Source of the DNA: Baffinella frigidus
Taxonomy: Eukaryota; Cryptophyceae; Cryptomonadales; Baffinellaceae
Assembly (NCBI GenBank): GCA_026770585.1
Contig: MU646410.1
Span: forward strand, 382,265 to 401,387
Reading direction: 5' to 3'
DNA: 19,123 nt
How positions within the stretch are numbered: the stretch's first letter is position 1; the number at the start of each line of letters is the position of its first letter. The notes under the pieces were generated by a model. That model did no database searches, was not told where the DNA came from, and worked only from the letters and a program-made list of their open reading frames with translations. Below are positions 6,101-9,785 of the stretch, piece by piece. The translations under genes and the position numbers were made by a program.

Positions 6101-7508
6101 GTCCTTTACAAGTGAAGGGGGGGGGAAATGTGTGTAGTAATTTTCACACAATAGGGGCGTTTGGTCACGTAGCTGGCGGGTCACGTAGCTGGCGGAATTC
6201 CGCCAGCTACGTGACCACGCCTGCCCGTGACTGGTACTAAATTCAACAACCCCACATTTAAAATGGTCCCCTTTCTAGCCTCGAGTGGTAGGACCTGGCC
6301 GAGAGCAGACTGGTCCCGATCCGCCGGCTCTGGATACATCGCCTCGCTCTGCTTTCGGGTGTGCCGTTGGGGGGTTTGGGGTTTGGGGCTTGGGGTTTGG
6401 GGTTTCGGGTGTGGCGTTTGGGGTTTGGGGTTTGGGGTTGAGGGTTTGGGGTTTAGTGCTGGGTTCGGGTCTAGGGGTTAGGGTTCACGGCTCAGGGTTG
6501 ATGTTTTAGGGGTTAGTGGTTGACCAACATCTTCAGAGCCTTCTGGTTTGGGTTTGGTATTTGGTGTTTGGTGTTTGGTGTTGTTATTTTCTGATGTCTT
6601 TTACAAGTGATTTTACCGCGGCCGAATCGTCTCTTAAGGAAACGATTGACTTTTGATGGCGGGTTTCCTGTTTTTAGGGGATTTGTACGGGGAGTCGCCC
6701 GAAATCGGGGAGCTTTGCCGTACAAAAATAATAGAAAGACACATGCAAAAGACATCGGAAAATAAAAAGGTTGTTTTCCGATCGAATAGAAACGATCGGA
6801 AAACAACCCTTTATTTTTTGGTGTTTGGTGTTTGGTGTTTGGGGGTTGGGTGTGGGTGTTTGTGGTTTAGGGTTTAGGTTTCGGATGTGGGGTTTAGGGT
6901 CTTAAGGTTTAGAGACTAGGGTTATGGGGTTATGGGTGCACCAGGTTATTGGTGAAACGCTAACCCCTTCACCCTCGGCTCTACACCTGAACACCCTACA
7001 CCCTACACCCTACACCCTACACCCTACACCCTACACCCTACACCCTACACTCTACACCCCAATCGTTACGGGTTTGTGTGTGCACCAGCTTCTTGAGCGC
7101 CTTCTGCTGCGGCGTCAACTCCTTCGCCAACGCAGCTACCTTCTTCTGCTCAGGGTCGAGGGGGGCTGAGGGTTTAGGGTTTAGGATGTGCAGTGAGGGT
7201 TGGTGGAAGCCGGCGGGGAGACCCTCTGATCTCCGGCGGAGGACCTTCAACCGTCAGCGGGAGCCTCATCAGGTCTGTGGGGGCGCCCGCCAAGAGGTCT
7301 GTGCTCCGCAGGTTGTTCCCGATGGAACAACCTCCCCATCAGTCCGATGCGTAGCGTGTTTGAGGGGAGCTTGCACCCAATAGGAGCGGGAATCGAAGGA
7401 GAGCGGACCTGCTGCAGCTTCTTGTCTGCCTTCTCGAGGAAGCGCAGCTTCGCCGCCGCATCATCCTTACTCCCCATCCCCGCCTTGGGCGAAAAAACGG
7501 CCTTCAGG
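92..7508 (-). CDS. Armadillo-like repeat protein gene, 5' part, many micro-exons
   Basis: Proposed join on the minus strand: 7409-7508, 7086-7148, 5084-5149, 3634-3717, 2873-2941, 1995-2072, 92-118, continuing past the left edge. Each exon is open in one frame, and every junction after the first exon is phase 0 with AG and GT borders. The product starts with a Lys/Ala-rich helical segment and then shows two copies of a roughly 42-residue pattern: CV(L/I)..(K/R).H....(M/L).N..Y..G..A, followed by IAESSG. This matches the armadillo-type repeat whose consensus includes AMR.H, ALGNLA and IAE.GG. Such proteins are scaffold or adaptor molecules; partner and cell location cannot be read here. Extra exon copies lie between the chosen ones, so the exact chain is uncertain. 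Armadillo assignment is from motif memory, not a search. Confidence 0.55.
105..640. repeat. Diverged direct repeats with foldback-element ends
   Basis: The stretch GAAGACTCCGCAATCTGCAG through CTCACCCA at 105-157 recurs at 371-423. CCCAGAACCCGGGTTG followed by AAGCAGCGGGC at 335-365 recurs at 550-580. ACAGCGGGCTACTAAGG (161 on) and ACAGCGGGGTACGAAGG (585 on) resemble the end of the foldback family seen complete at 4781-4933. The region reads as two to three nested copies of an exon-plus-element unit. Confidence 0.6.
371..384 (-). pseudogene. Partial copy of the IAESSG exon
   Basis: The minus strand reads ATCGCGGGGTCTTCC (IAGSS) after CTGCTGCAG|, paralleling 92-118. The sequence then enters a foldback-family element (ACAGCGGGCTAC end), so the rest of the exon and its donor are gone. 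Confidence 0.45.
641..1120. other. Low-information spacer
   Basis: No exon with copies elsewhere was found. CCCTCCGATG/CATCGGGGAGGG (about 648-684) can fold back. GGTTGTTCCCAAGGACATCC at 869-888 echoes GGTTGTTCCTAAGGATATCC at 229-248. The 191-codon plus-strand ORF across 413-988 spans these repeats and has no recognisable content. Confidence 0.5.
1410..1470 (-). pseudogene. Scrambled copy of the ALGNLAA exon
   Basis: The minus strand has ATGGAC after TTGTAG|, then GACGAGATGGTGCT, then a jump into the codons for AACSVGLKDI and G|GTCAGT. The middle is deleted and the frame broken. It is one of several exon relics embedded in the 1170-1850 minisatellite. Confidence 0.4.
1589..1649 (-). pseudogene. 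Internally deleted copy of the ALGNLAA exon
   Basis: The minus strand reads MDGVYALGNLAACSVGLKDI after GTGTAG|, ending at G|GTCTGT. The KMVLGN part is missing and one extra base shifts the donor phase. The codons for SVGL differ silently from the 1995 copy. Confidence 0.45.
1850..1885 (-). pseudogene. 3' fragment of the ALGNLAA exon
   Basis: The minus strand reads LACCSVGLKDM and then the same GTCCGG donor. The upstream half is cut off by the dispersed repeat at 1886-1985. Confidence 0.45.
1995..2072 (-). CDS. Exon of minus-strand gene: YALGNLAACSVGLKDM armadillo-like segment
   Basis: Twenty-six codons, phase 0/0: MDKMVLGNGAYALGNLAA then CSVGLKDM. The acceptor is AAACAG| and the donor ATG|GTCCGT. 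The ALGNLAA helix is the hallmark of armadillo-type repeats. The following exon IAESSGTET would supply the usual IAE.GG.E continuation. Compared with the copy at 2214-2273 over 20 shared codons, seven differences are silent and two change the residue, the strongest codon-level signal in the window. Further decayed copies lie at 2448-2490, 1850-1885, 1589-1649 and 1410-1470. Confidence 0.65.
2214..2273 (-). CDS. Second copy of the ALGNLAA exon
   Basis: The minus strand reads MDKMVLGNVAYTLGNLAACS after AAACAG|. The SVGLKDM end is replaced, but a GTTGAC donor-like site follows directly. It lies within a tandem unit of about 200-240 bases that also copies the exon at 2448. Confidence 0.5.
2448..2490 (-). 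pseudogene. Short third copy of the ALGNLAA exon
   Basis: The minus strand reads MDKMVLGNGVYALGG between a good TTTTCAG-like acceptor region (CTGAAAACAG|) and GTTGAC. It lacks the second half of the helix. It may be a truncated exon with a new donor or a remnant. Confidence 0.45.
2552..2614 (-). CDS. Second copy of the CVIAAMRYH exon
   Basis: Twenty-one codons, phase 0/0: IRNQYWSVLSK then CVITAMRYHQ, between CAG| and |GTTTGT. Its first codons come from the CTTCCTTATC minisatellite that separates the copies (ATAAGGAA on the minus strand), so the repeat has supplied a replacement acceptor. It could be a mutually exclusive alternative to 2873-2941 or simply a duplicate. Confidence 0.5.
2600..2870. 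repeat. CTTCCTTATCTG minisatellite
   Basis: About ten imperfect units of roughly 16-18 bases, TGTGACTTCCTTATCTGA, separate the three CVIAAMRYH exon copies. The minus-strand read AGATAAGGAAG supplies an AG used as acceptor by the 2552-2614 copy. Confidence 0.8.
2726..2774 (-). pseudogene. Broken copy of the CVIAAMRYH exon
   Basis: The minus strand retains VLCKCVIAAMRYHQ, but the upstream QYWS part is scrambled and the donor is changed from CAG|GT to CAG|AT. It sits inside the 18-base CTTCCTTATCTG minisatellite. Confidence 0.5.
2873..2941 (-). CDS. Exon of minus-strand gene: CVIAAMRYH armadillo-like segment
   Basis: Twenty-three codons, phase 0/0: VAKAPQYWSVLSK then CVIAAMRYHQ. The acceptor is GACCAG| and the donor CAG|GTCATC. 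CVIAAMRYH matches the AMR.H helix of a large armadillo-like family. Together with the next exon (MDKMVLGNGAYALGNLAA) it forms an almost textbook repeat. A second copy at 2552-2614 shares 18 codons with three silent differences and one Thr/Ala change, supporting this frame. A third, broken copy is at 2726-2774. Confidence 0.62.
2953..3215. repeat. Degenerate TTTAGGG block
   Basis: G-rich on the plus strand: GGGTTTAGGG and GGGTTGAGGG variants, interrupted by a TACTGGGGGG motif (3065 and 3163). In sense orientation of the minus-strand gene it is CCCTAAA/CCCTCAA and lies in the intron between the NTMYCVGMMAS and CVIAAMRYH exons. Confidence 0.9.
3220..3262 (-). pseudogene. Decayed fragment of the NTMYCVGMMAS exon
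   Basis: The plus-strand sequence CATGGTGTCGAACATCAG onward parallels 3664-3700 with small insertions that break both frames. It lies at the boundary between a TTTAGGG-like block and the 3290-3396 minisatellite. Confidence 0.45.
3290..3396. repeat. 20-base minisatellite (GGCATAAGACGGTCGGACA type)
   Basis: Five units such as ACAGCATAAGACGGTCGG alternate with (T/C)GCCAGTCGG variants, directly left of the 3414 exon copy. The plus strand reads HKTVGQHKTVG and the minus strand RLSYAVRPSYA; neither looks like a gene. Confidence 0.8.
3414..3470 (-). CDS. Duplicate copy of the NTMYCVGMMAS exon, 3' part
   Basis: The minus strand reads TNTFLMSNTMYCVGMMAQTT and then the same donor, ACG|GTCGAA. Differences from the 3634 copy include two silent codons (Asn, Cys) plus Ala/Ser and Ser/Gln. 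The 5' part and acceptor have been replaced by unrelated sequence. It is followed (plus-strand left side) by a 20-base minisatellite. Confidence 0.45.
3522..3611. repeat. Dispersed 90-base repeat, copy 1
   Basis: TCGGAAAAGTATTTTTAAAG, then GTGGTACCATTTTACAA, ACAAGGACGCGCT and CGTACCAAACGGTTCCAACG. It matches 5488-5577 with few differences. The copies contain TGGTACCA twice and lie in different introns of the minus-strand gene, so this is probably a small mobile element. Confidence 0.75.
3634..3717 (-). CDS. Exon of minus-strand gene: NTMYCVGMMAS armadillo-like segment
   Basis: Twenty-eight codons, phase 0/0: VMIFKNHFANTFLMAN then TMYCVGMMASTT. The acceptor is CACCAG| preceded by CCCTAAA repeats on the sense strand; the donor is ACG|GTCGAG. 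It aligns with the later RYHQMDKMVLGNGAYALGNLAA segment (K.H, N..Y..G..A), so it looks like one armadillo-like repeat. Other copies lie at 3414-3470, 3943-3987 and, decayed, about 3220-3262. The plus strand has a hydrophobic open frame here too (AIIPTQYMVLAIRNVL). The minus frame is preferred because the 3943 copy keeps the acceptor and has more silent changes in it. Confidence 0.55.
3721..4170. repeat. Degenerate telomere-like block with an internal strand flip
   Basis: 3721-3845 and 3995-4170 are G-rich (TTTAGGG, TTTCGGG, TTGAGGG). 3853-3925 is C-rich (CCCTGAACCC and variants). The opposed arrays could pair into a long hairpin. The decayed NTMYCVGMMAS exon (3943-3987) sits between the arms. 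Confidence 0.85.
3943..3987 (-). pseudogene. Diverged 5' copy of the NTMYCVGMMAS exon
   Basis: The minus strand reads VKISKPLFNSTFLI after a good GGGCAG| acceptor, aligning with VMIFKNHFANTFLM. Four codons differ silently (Ile, Lys, Phe, Phe) among several replacements. After that the sequence dissolves into CCCTGAA-like repeat and the donor is missing. Confidence 0.45.
4177..4222 (-). pseudogene. Partial, diverged copy of the VGETAEEHELD exon
   Basis: The minus strand reads TAEEHELDPDCVLP. Three of the codon changes relative to the 5084 copy are silent (Ala, Glu, Leu), but Arg-Met at the end is changed and the donor is lost. The left border meets telomere-like repeats. Confidence 0.45.
4225..4490. 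other. Spacer with a possible unduplicated minus-strand exon
   Basis: The minus strand has an open stretch KDSSWFPAVVENSANG between an AG and a GTGTCA near 4265-4320. Nothing like it recurs in the window, so it cannot be tested by comparison. Otherwise nothing recognisable. Confidence 0.25.
4595..4641 (-). pseudogene. Partial copy of the VGETAEEHELD exon
   Basis: The minus strand reads TAEEHELDPNCVLRM with the GTAGCG donor retained and one Asp-to-Asn change. The 5' third of the exon is replaced by CCCTAA-like sequence and no acceptor is obvious. The flanking GATGGCGCTACC and ATCCGTCAACTTTTGGATC motifs are duplicated along with it. Confidence 0.5.
4781..4933. mobile_element. Foldback (MITE-like) element, ACAGCG family, complete copy
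   Basis: The left end ACAGCGGACTTCGAAGGGAT(TTT) and right end AAAATCCCTTCGTAGCTCGC(TGT) are inverted repeats of about 23 bases with four mismatches. The interior carries CCTAGGAGCCTACGG and GGTTCCTACGGATAAGG. No coding capacity. A clear relative at 17450-17580 lies in opposite orientation, and partial ends occur at 161 and 585. No convincing target-site duplication is visible, although TACAG(A/T)ACATCTCTCACGT flanks it on both sides (4733 and 4962). Confidence 0.7.
5084..5149 (-). CDS. Exon of minus-strand gene: VGETAEEHELDPDC segment
   Basis: Twenty-two codons, phase 0/0: VLLEVGETAEEHELDPDC then VLRM. The acceptor is CCCGCAG| and the donor ATG|GTAGCG, both good. Four copies occur (also 5251-5309, 4595-4641, 4177-4222). 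Compared with the 5251 copy, the shared 56 bases differ at only three sites, all silent in this frame. The opposite strand also has an open Ser-rich frame (RSTQSGSSSCSS) in which the same three changes are silent. The 4177 copy breaks the tie: its changes turn Ser to Asn on the plus strand but stay silent (Leu) on the minus strand. Splice borders also favour the minus strand. Confidence 0.6.
5172..5250. other. Spacer between two VGETAEEHELD exon copies
   Basis: About 75 bases; on the minus strand it ends at the GGCCCGCAG acceptor of the 5084 copy. On the plus strand it starts with GTAAGG and has AG ends, so a plus-strand intron could also be drawn here, but I prefer the minus-strand gene. Confidence 0.35.
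5251..5309 (-). CDS. Duplicate copy of the VGETAEEHELD exon
   Basis: Same acceptor (CCCGCAG|) and frame as 5084-5149, with three silent differences in the shared stretch. After the codons for CVL the copies diverge: the ATG|GTAGCG donor is missing and the frame runs on into LALSS. It may be a dead duplicate or use another donor. On the plus strand the same DNA can be read as a Ser/Thr-rich exon with a GTGAAA donor at 5332; I consider that the shadow frame. Confidence 0.45.
5488..5577. repeat. Dispersed 90-base repeat, copy 2
   Basis: Same order of blocks as 3522-3611 (GGAAAAGTGTTTTTAAA, GTGGTACCATTTTACAAT, ACAAGGACGCGCTGGTACC, AACGGTTCCAACG, GGACAAATC). Flanks are unrelated. Confidence 0.75.
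5590..5711. mobile_element. Small foldback element, GATAACTGAATCA ends
   Basis: GATAACTGAATCA at 5590 and TGATTCAGTTATC at 5699 are perfect 13-base inverted repeats. Inside are CCTAATTAG/TAATTAGG and two TCCTATT motifs. The right half recurs diverged at about 15165-15225 (AACTAATTTCTCCT, TGATTCAGCTATC). No coding capacity is credible. Confidence 0.6.
5890..6130. other. Spacer with a dispersed repeat
   Basis: GATTTGGTCTCGTCAATTTG and the CCGTCAACTTTTGG, CGATCAGTCAACCCGAG blocks loosely resemble 1894-1985 and 7955-8055. No exon evidence. Confidence 0.4.
6162..6216. repeat. 38-base perfect palindrome plus direct repeat
   Basis: GGTCACGTAGCTGGCGG occurs directly at 6162 and again at 6179, followed at once by its exact reverse complement, giving a perfect palindrome at 6179-6216 centred on GGAATTCC. 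It can form a hairpin or cruciform. It lies in a long intron of the minus-strand gene. Confidence 0.9.
6360..6585. repeat. TTTGGGG / TTTGGTG block
   Basis: G-rich degenerate repeat (6360-6510) and a TTTGGTG sub-array (6540-6585), with the KALKML exon remnant between them. In the sense of the minus-strand gene these are CCCCAAA and CACCAAA. Confidence 0.9.
6525..6542 (-). pseudogene. Truncated copy of the KALKKL exon
   Basis: The minus-strand read AAG GCT CTG AAG ATG TTG (KALKML) is flanked by ..AACCAG| and |GTCAAC. It copies the last six codons of the 7086-7148 exon, with telomere-like TTTGG(T/G) sequence replacing the rest. It could be an 18-nt micro-exon that keeps phase, or a remnant. The copy is visible, but use is unproven. 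Confidence 0.4.
6582..6808. mobile_element. Nested foldback elements
   Basis: TTATTTTCTGATGTCTTTT near 6586 is inverted as AAAAGACATCGGAAAATAA near 6747. Directly beside it, GGTTGTTTTCCGATCG (6769-6784) is inverted as CGATCGGAAAACAACC (6793-6808) with an 8-base loop. The second hairpin may be a later insertion. No protein-coding content. Confidence 0.65.
6815..7060. repeat. TTTGGTG/TTTAGGG block followed by TACACCC array
   Basis: 6815-6925 is G-rich and degenerate. 6988-7058 is a clean 7-base TACACCC array of about nine units in the opposite (C-rich) orientation. Both lie in the intron after the QKKVAALAKEL exon. Confidence 0.9.
7086..7148 (-). CDS. Exon of minus-strand gene: QKKVAALAKEL segment
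   Basis: Twenty-one codons, phase 0 at both ends, encoding QKKVAALAKEL then TPQQKALKKL. The acceptor is ..CCCTGAG| with a C-rich, telomere-like intron upstream on the sense strand; the donor is CTG|GTGCAC. The peptide is Lys/Leu/Ala-rich and fits a helix continuing from the previous exon. A short copy of its end (KALKML) sits at 6525-6542 with its own AG and GT. A copy of its donor-side intron sequence (GTGCACC) also occurs near 6945. Confidence 0.6.
7149..7408 (-). other. Intron of the minus-strand gene
   Basis: About 260 bases from GTCCGC to CCCTGAG|. The CCCTAAACCCTAAACCC run near its 3' end (sense strand) offers a CTAAAC branch-like site about 40 bases before the acceptor. The rest is open in places but has no copies elsewhere. 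Confidence 0.45.
7409..7508 (-). CDS. Exon 1 or 2 of minus-strand gene: basic helical segment
   Basis: Open frame of 33 codons, LKAVFSPKAG then MGSKDDAAAKLRFLEKADKK and LQQ. The likely start codon is the ATG at 7477-7475 (23 codons to the donor); alternatively the exon begins at an AG acceptor at 7510-7509. The donor is CAG|GTCCGC, phase 0. Alternating Ala/Leu with Lys/Glu predicts an amphipathic, probably coiled-coil helix. Joined to the next exon, the helix pattern continues without interruption (KKLQQ-QKKVAALAKEL), which is the best argument for this splice. No extra copy was seen. Confidence 0.6.
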
Positions 7509-7682
7509 CTCGTAACCGGTGTGAGACTTCAAAAGTGGTCCACTTTTGCCAGCGTTTCAAACAACGGGCAACGCTGGGGCGATTGGATATGCTGGGGGAG
7601 TGTGAACAGTGAGAGGATACTGCGTTTTGCCAGCGTCCATAGGTAGACGCGGAGGAGCGGCGGCGGCGCTGCGTGGACCAGA
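7478..7682. promoter_or_regulatory. Putative divergent promoter
   Basis: The proposed ATG of the minus-strand gene (7477) and that of the plus-strand acidic gene (7683) are head to head with 205 bases between. Two short inverted repeats lie here: CAAAAGTGG-T-CCACTTTTG (7530-7548) and CCAGCGTT..AACGCTGG (7549-7577), with a further GCCAGCGT at 7630. No clear TATA box. The flip in orientation of the telomere-like intron repeats also falls near this point. Regulatory role is inferred. Confidence 0.4.
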
Positions 7683-7853
7683 ATGGAGTCCGCTGAGGAA
7701 TTGCCCGAGGTCGCAGAGATCGCTGACGACCTCCCTGAAGTTCCCCTTGAAGGAGAGGAGGTCGCAGCTCCCCAGGCTGCGGAAGCGGCAGGCGCGCCTC
7801 CAGATGATCAGGGGGAGACGGGTGCCGTGGATGAGGCGCCTGCCGTCGAAGAG
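7683..7853 (+). CDS. Exon 1 of acidic gene
   Basis: ATG-initiated, 57 codons, ending GAG|GTAAGAG, a strong donor, phase 0. Starts MESAEELPEVAEIADDLPEV and is very Glu/Ala/Pro-rich. The longest single exon candidate in the window. No upstream in-frame ATG is obvious; the overlapping minus-strand ORF is a shadow. Confidence 0.65.
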
Positions 7854-9611
7854 GTAAGAGCTTAGGAGGAAGGAGGGGGCCTGCTTCAATGGGGACTTGC
7901 AGGACTAGCGGGAAGTTGCCCCGAGGTGCCGGAATACCAGCTCTGTTGAGAAAACATTGGCCTCACCGGTTTGGTGAGACCGGGCTGTTCTTCGCCCCGT
8001 AGCTGACGGATTTGTACCACCGACCCAGACTGTGAACTTGAAGACAGTCCGTCAACCCCGAGTTGAAGGTCTCACGGCTCAAGTGAAAGTGCCCTGATAC
8101 GTTATGAATGAACCCTAGACCCTAAACCCGTTGTGATGATCCATCAGGGGGGAGAGGCTCCAGCGGTGGAGGTGCCTGCCGAGGACGTGCCTGCAGGTCC
8201 TGCCTAAACCCTAAACCCTGCACCCTAAACCATAAACCGTAAACCCTTAACCCCAAACCCCGAACTCTCAACCCTAACCCCCCAAACCTCGAACCCTACA
8301 CCGAAAACTTAAACCCTAAACCCCAAGCCCTAAACCCTGAACCGTGACCCAGGCGCGGAGATCATCCTGGAGAGCCCGTTCCTCCCGACTGGCTCAGCGT
8401 TCGAGAACAGCGCCGAGGTACACCCACCCTGAAGGAGAGAAGTTATTGAACGTATCACGTCCGACCTTACACTCAAGGCGTCCCGAGAGGGCTCCAACTA
8501 AGTGAACACCCTGACCTGCCAAACTCTTAACGCTAAACCGTAAACCCTGAAGCTTGGACAACGCACTGAGGTGAACCTTAAACCCTAAACTAAACCCTAA
8601 ACCCTAAACCAAAACCCCTAACCTTTGCTCCCGACTGGCTTAGCGTTCCAGAACAGCACCGAGGTGAACCCTCAACTGCCAAAACCAGCCCTCAACCCTC
8701 AACCCTAAACCCTGAACCCTAAACCCTGAATCCCAAACTCCAAAACCCTGACCCCGAACCCGAAACCCCTAACCCCTAACCCCAAACACCAAACACCAAA
8801 CCCCTAACCCCTAACCCCTAACCCCTAACCCCTAACCCCAAACCCTAAACCCCAAACCCCTAACCCCTTGCCCCAAACCCCAAACCCCAAACCCCCAACC
8901 CCCAACCCCCAACCTCAAAGGGCGATGCGGCCGGGTTTGACCAGTCAGTGGAGGAACTGAACCCCTACCCCTAACGGTTAACGGTTTATTCGCGAGGTCC
9001 TCTCCCCAGCCCTAGGAGGATTGAACCGCACGAAACAGGGCGATGCAGCCGGGTGGATCAGTGGGTGGAAGAGGACCTATAACCGGTATCCCCGAACGGT
9101 TGGTTAACGGTTTATTCGCGGGTTAACGGCTTATTCGCGAGATGCTACCCACACGCCCTGAGAGGACGAGCCCCCCGAAACAGGGCGATGCCGCCGGGGT
9201 GGATCAGCCGGTGGAAGAGGACGTATAACCCGTAACCCCTAACGGGGTATTCGCGAGATCCTATCCCCAAGCCGTGAGAGCACGAACCCCAAACCCTTCA
9301 CCCCCCACCCCTGAAACCAGGGCGATGCTGCCAGGGTAGACCAGTGGGTGGAAGAGGAGGACCCATAACCCGTACCCCTTAACGGGTTATTCGCGATACC
9401 CCTTAACGGGTTATTCCCCAGCCCTGAGAGGACGAGCCCCCCGAAGCAGGGCGGTGCGGCCGGGGTGGATCAGTCTGTGGAAGAGGATCTTCCAGAGGAG
9501 GAGGAGGAACCTGGTAATGTTCCGATGCCCTCAACCCTAAACTATAAACCCTACACCCTGAACCCTGGTAACGCTCCAAAGACTACACTGCACTGCACTG
9601 CACTACACTAA

Positions 9612-9653
<42 letters not shown>

Positions 9654-9728
9654 GCAGGGGGAGAGACTTTTATTGAACTTATGACGTCGAACCGTAAACT
9701 TAAAGCGTCCAGAGAGGGCTCGAACTAA
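7683..9728 (+). CDS. Acidic, disordered protein gene, six micro-exons
   Basis: Proposed join: 7683-7853, 8148-8196, 8353-8417, 9184-9222, 9450-9513, 9658-9728, giving about 152 residues. All introns are GT..AG and all phases agree (0, 1, 0, 0, 1), including two split Gly codons. The product is rich in Glu, Ala, Pro and Val (EELPEV, PAVEVPAEDVPA, VDQPVEED, LPEEEEEPG) with a more basic tail (TSNRKLKASREGSN), as expected of an intrinsically disordered protein. No known domain is recognised. Introns are mostly CCCTAAA-like. Repeated acidic motifs suggest it grew by exon duplication. Confidence comes from phase matching and from copies of four of the exons. Confidence 0.6.
7854..8147 (+). other. 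Intron 1 of acidic gene, with dispersed repeat
   Basis: GTAAGAG to CATCAG|. Contains TTTGGTGAGACCGGGCTG, GGATTTGTACCACCGACCCA and AACTTGAAGACAG (7955-8055), matching 1894-1985 in block order. CCCTAAACCC lies about 25 bases before the acceptor. Confidence 0.5.
8148..8196 (+). CDS. Exon 2 of acidic gene
   Basis: Sixteen codons plus G: GGEAPAVEVPAEDVPA, phase 0 in and 1 out, between CATCAG| and |GTCCTG. It echoes DEAPAVEE at the end of exon 1 and EVPAAS in the downstream gene. Confidence 0.6.
8200..8345. repeat. CCCTAAA-like block, intron 2 of acidic gene
   Basis: C-rich degenerate units (CCCTAAACC, CCCCAAACC, CTCAACCCTAACC), same orientation as the gene. Confidence 0.9.
8353..8417 (+). CDS. 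Exon 3 of acidic gene
   Basis: Begins GC after GACCCAG|, completing a split Gly codon with exon 2, then AEIILESPFLPTGSAFENSAE less one residue per 20: AEIILESPFLPTG then SAFENSAE. The donor is GAG|GTACAC, phase 0. Two partial copies follow (8552-8570 and 8625-8663), both retaining GAG|GTGAAC donors. Confidence 0.6.
8431..8501 (+). pseudogene. Copy of the terminal exon
   Basis: Reads VIERITSDLTLKASREGSN and stop, aligned with the terminal exon at 9658-9728. Over 19 codons there are five silent and five replacement differences, and both end at the same TAA. It lies only 13 bases after the exon 3 donor, so it cannot be spliced to exon 3 and is probably an unused or alternative end. Confidence 0.45.
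8552..8663 (+). pseudogene. Two partial copies of exon 3
   Basis: 8625-8663 reads LLPTGLAFQNSTE and ends GAG|GTGAAC, but no AG acceptor precedes it (CCCTAACC instead). 8552-8570 keeps only a degraded CTTGGACAACGCACTGAG before GTGAAC. CCCTAAA repeats fill the gap. Confidence 0.5.
8664..8920. repeat. CCCTAAA / CCCCTAA / CCCCAAA block
   Basis: Shades from CCCTAAA through clean CCCCTAA units (about 8805-8840) to CCCCAAA and CCCCCAA, ending in the AAAG| acceptor of the first VDQ exon copy. Confidence 0.9.
9184..9222 (+). CDS. Exon 4 of acidic gene (GDAAGVDQPVEED)
   Basis: Thirteen codons, phase 0/0, between AAACAG| and |GTATAA. Symmetric exons of this kind can be added or skipped without changing frame, which fits the array it belongs to. 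Confidence 0.55.
9450..9513 (+). CDS. Exon 5 of acidic gene (GGAAGVDQSVEED then LPEEEEEP)
   Basis: Twenty-one codons plus G, between GAAGCAG| and |GTAATG, phase 0 in and 1 out. Contains the VDQ unit plus an acidic run. The tail (GAGGAGGAA..CCTG|GTAAT) recurs at 9855-9870 and 10069-10088. Confidence 0.55.
9604..9653. repeat. CTA microsatellite before the terminal exon
   Basis: About 14 CTA triplets run directly into the CTGCAG acceptor. In an intron this doubles as a pyrimidine/branch-like tract. A CACTGCACTG motif precedes it. Confidence 0.95.
9658..9728 (+). CDS. Terminal exon of acidic gene
   Basis: Begins GG after CTGCAG|, completing the split Gly of exon 5, then GETFIELMTSNRKLKASREG and SN, stop TAA at 9726-9728. 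A diverged copy with the same stop lies at 8431-8501. Basic and Ser-rich, unlike the acidic body. Confidence 0.55.
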
Positions 9729-9785
9729 GTGCTTCTTAACTAAGGACCTAAATGTACAACCGGATCTACCTACCTTAGCACTAGT

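Larger units (their letters stand above)
8921..9513 (+). repeat. Five tandem exon-intron units (GDAAGVDQ exon)
   Basis: Exon copies start at 8921, 9039, 9184, 9321 and 9450, with periods of 118-145 bases. Each is preceded by AG and by the shared intron text CAGCCCTGAGAGGACGAGCC-type sequence; most also share TAACGG(G/T)TTATTCGCGAG. Copy 1 lost its donor. Copy 2 lost one base (frameshift) and its donor. Copy 3 is intact. Copy 4 has GT changed to CC. Copy 5 is extended and intact. Only copies 3 and 5 can be spliced canonically. Confidence 0.7.
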
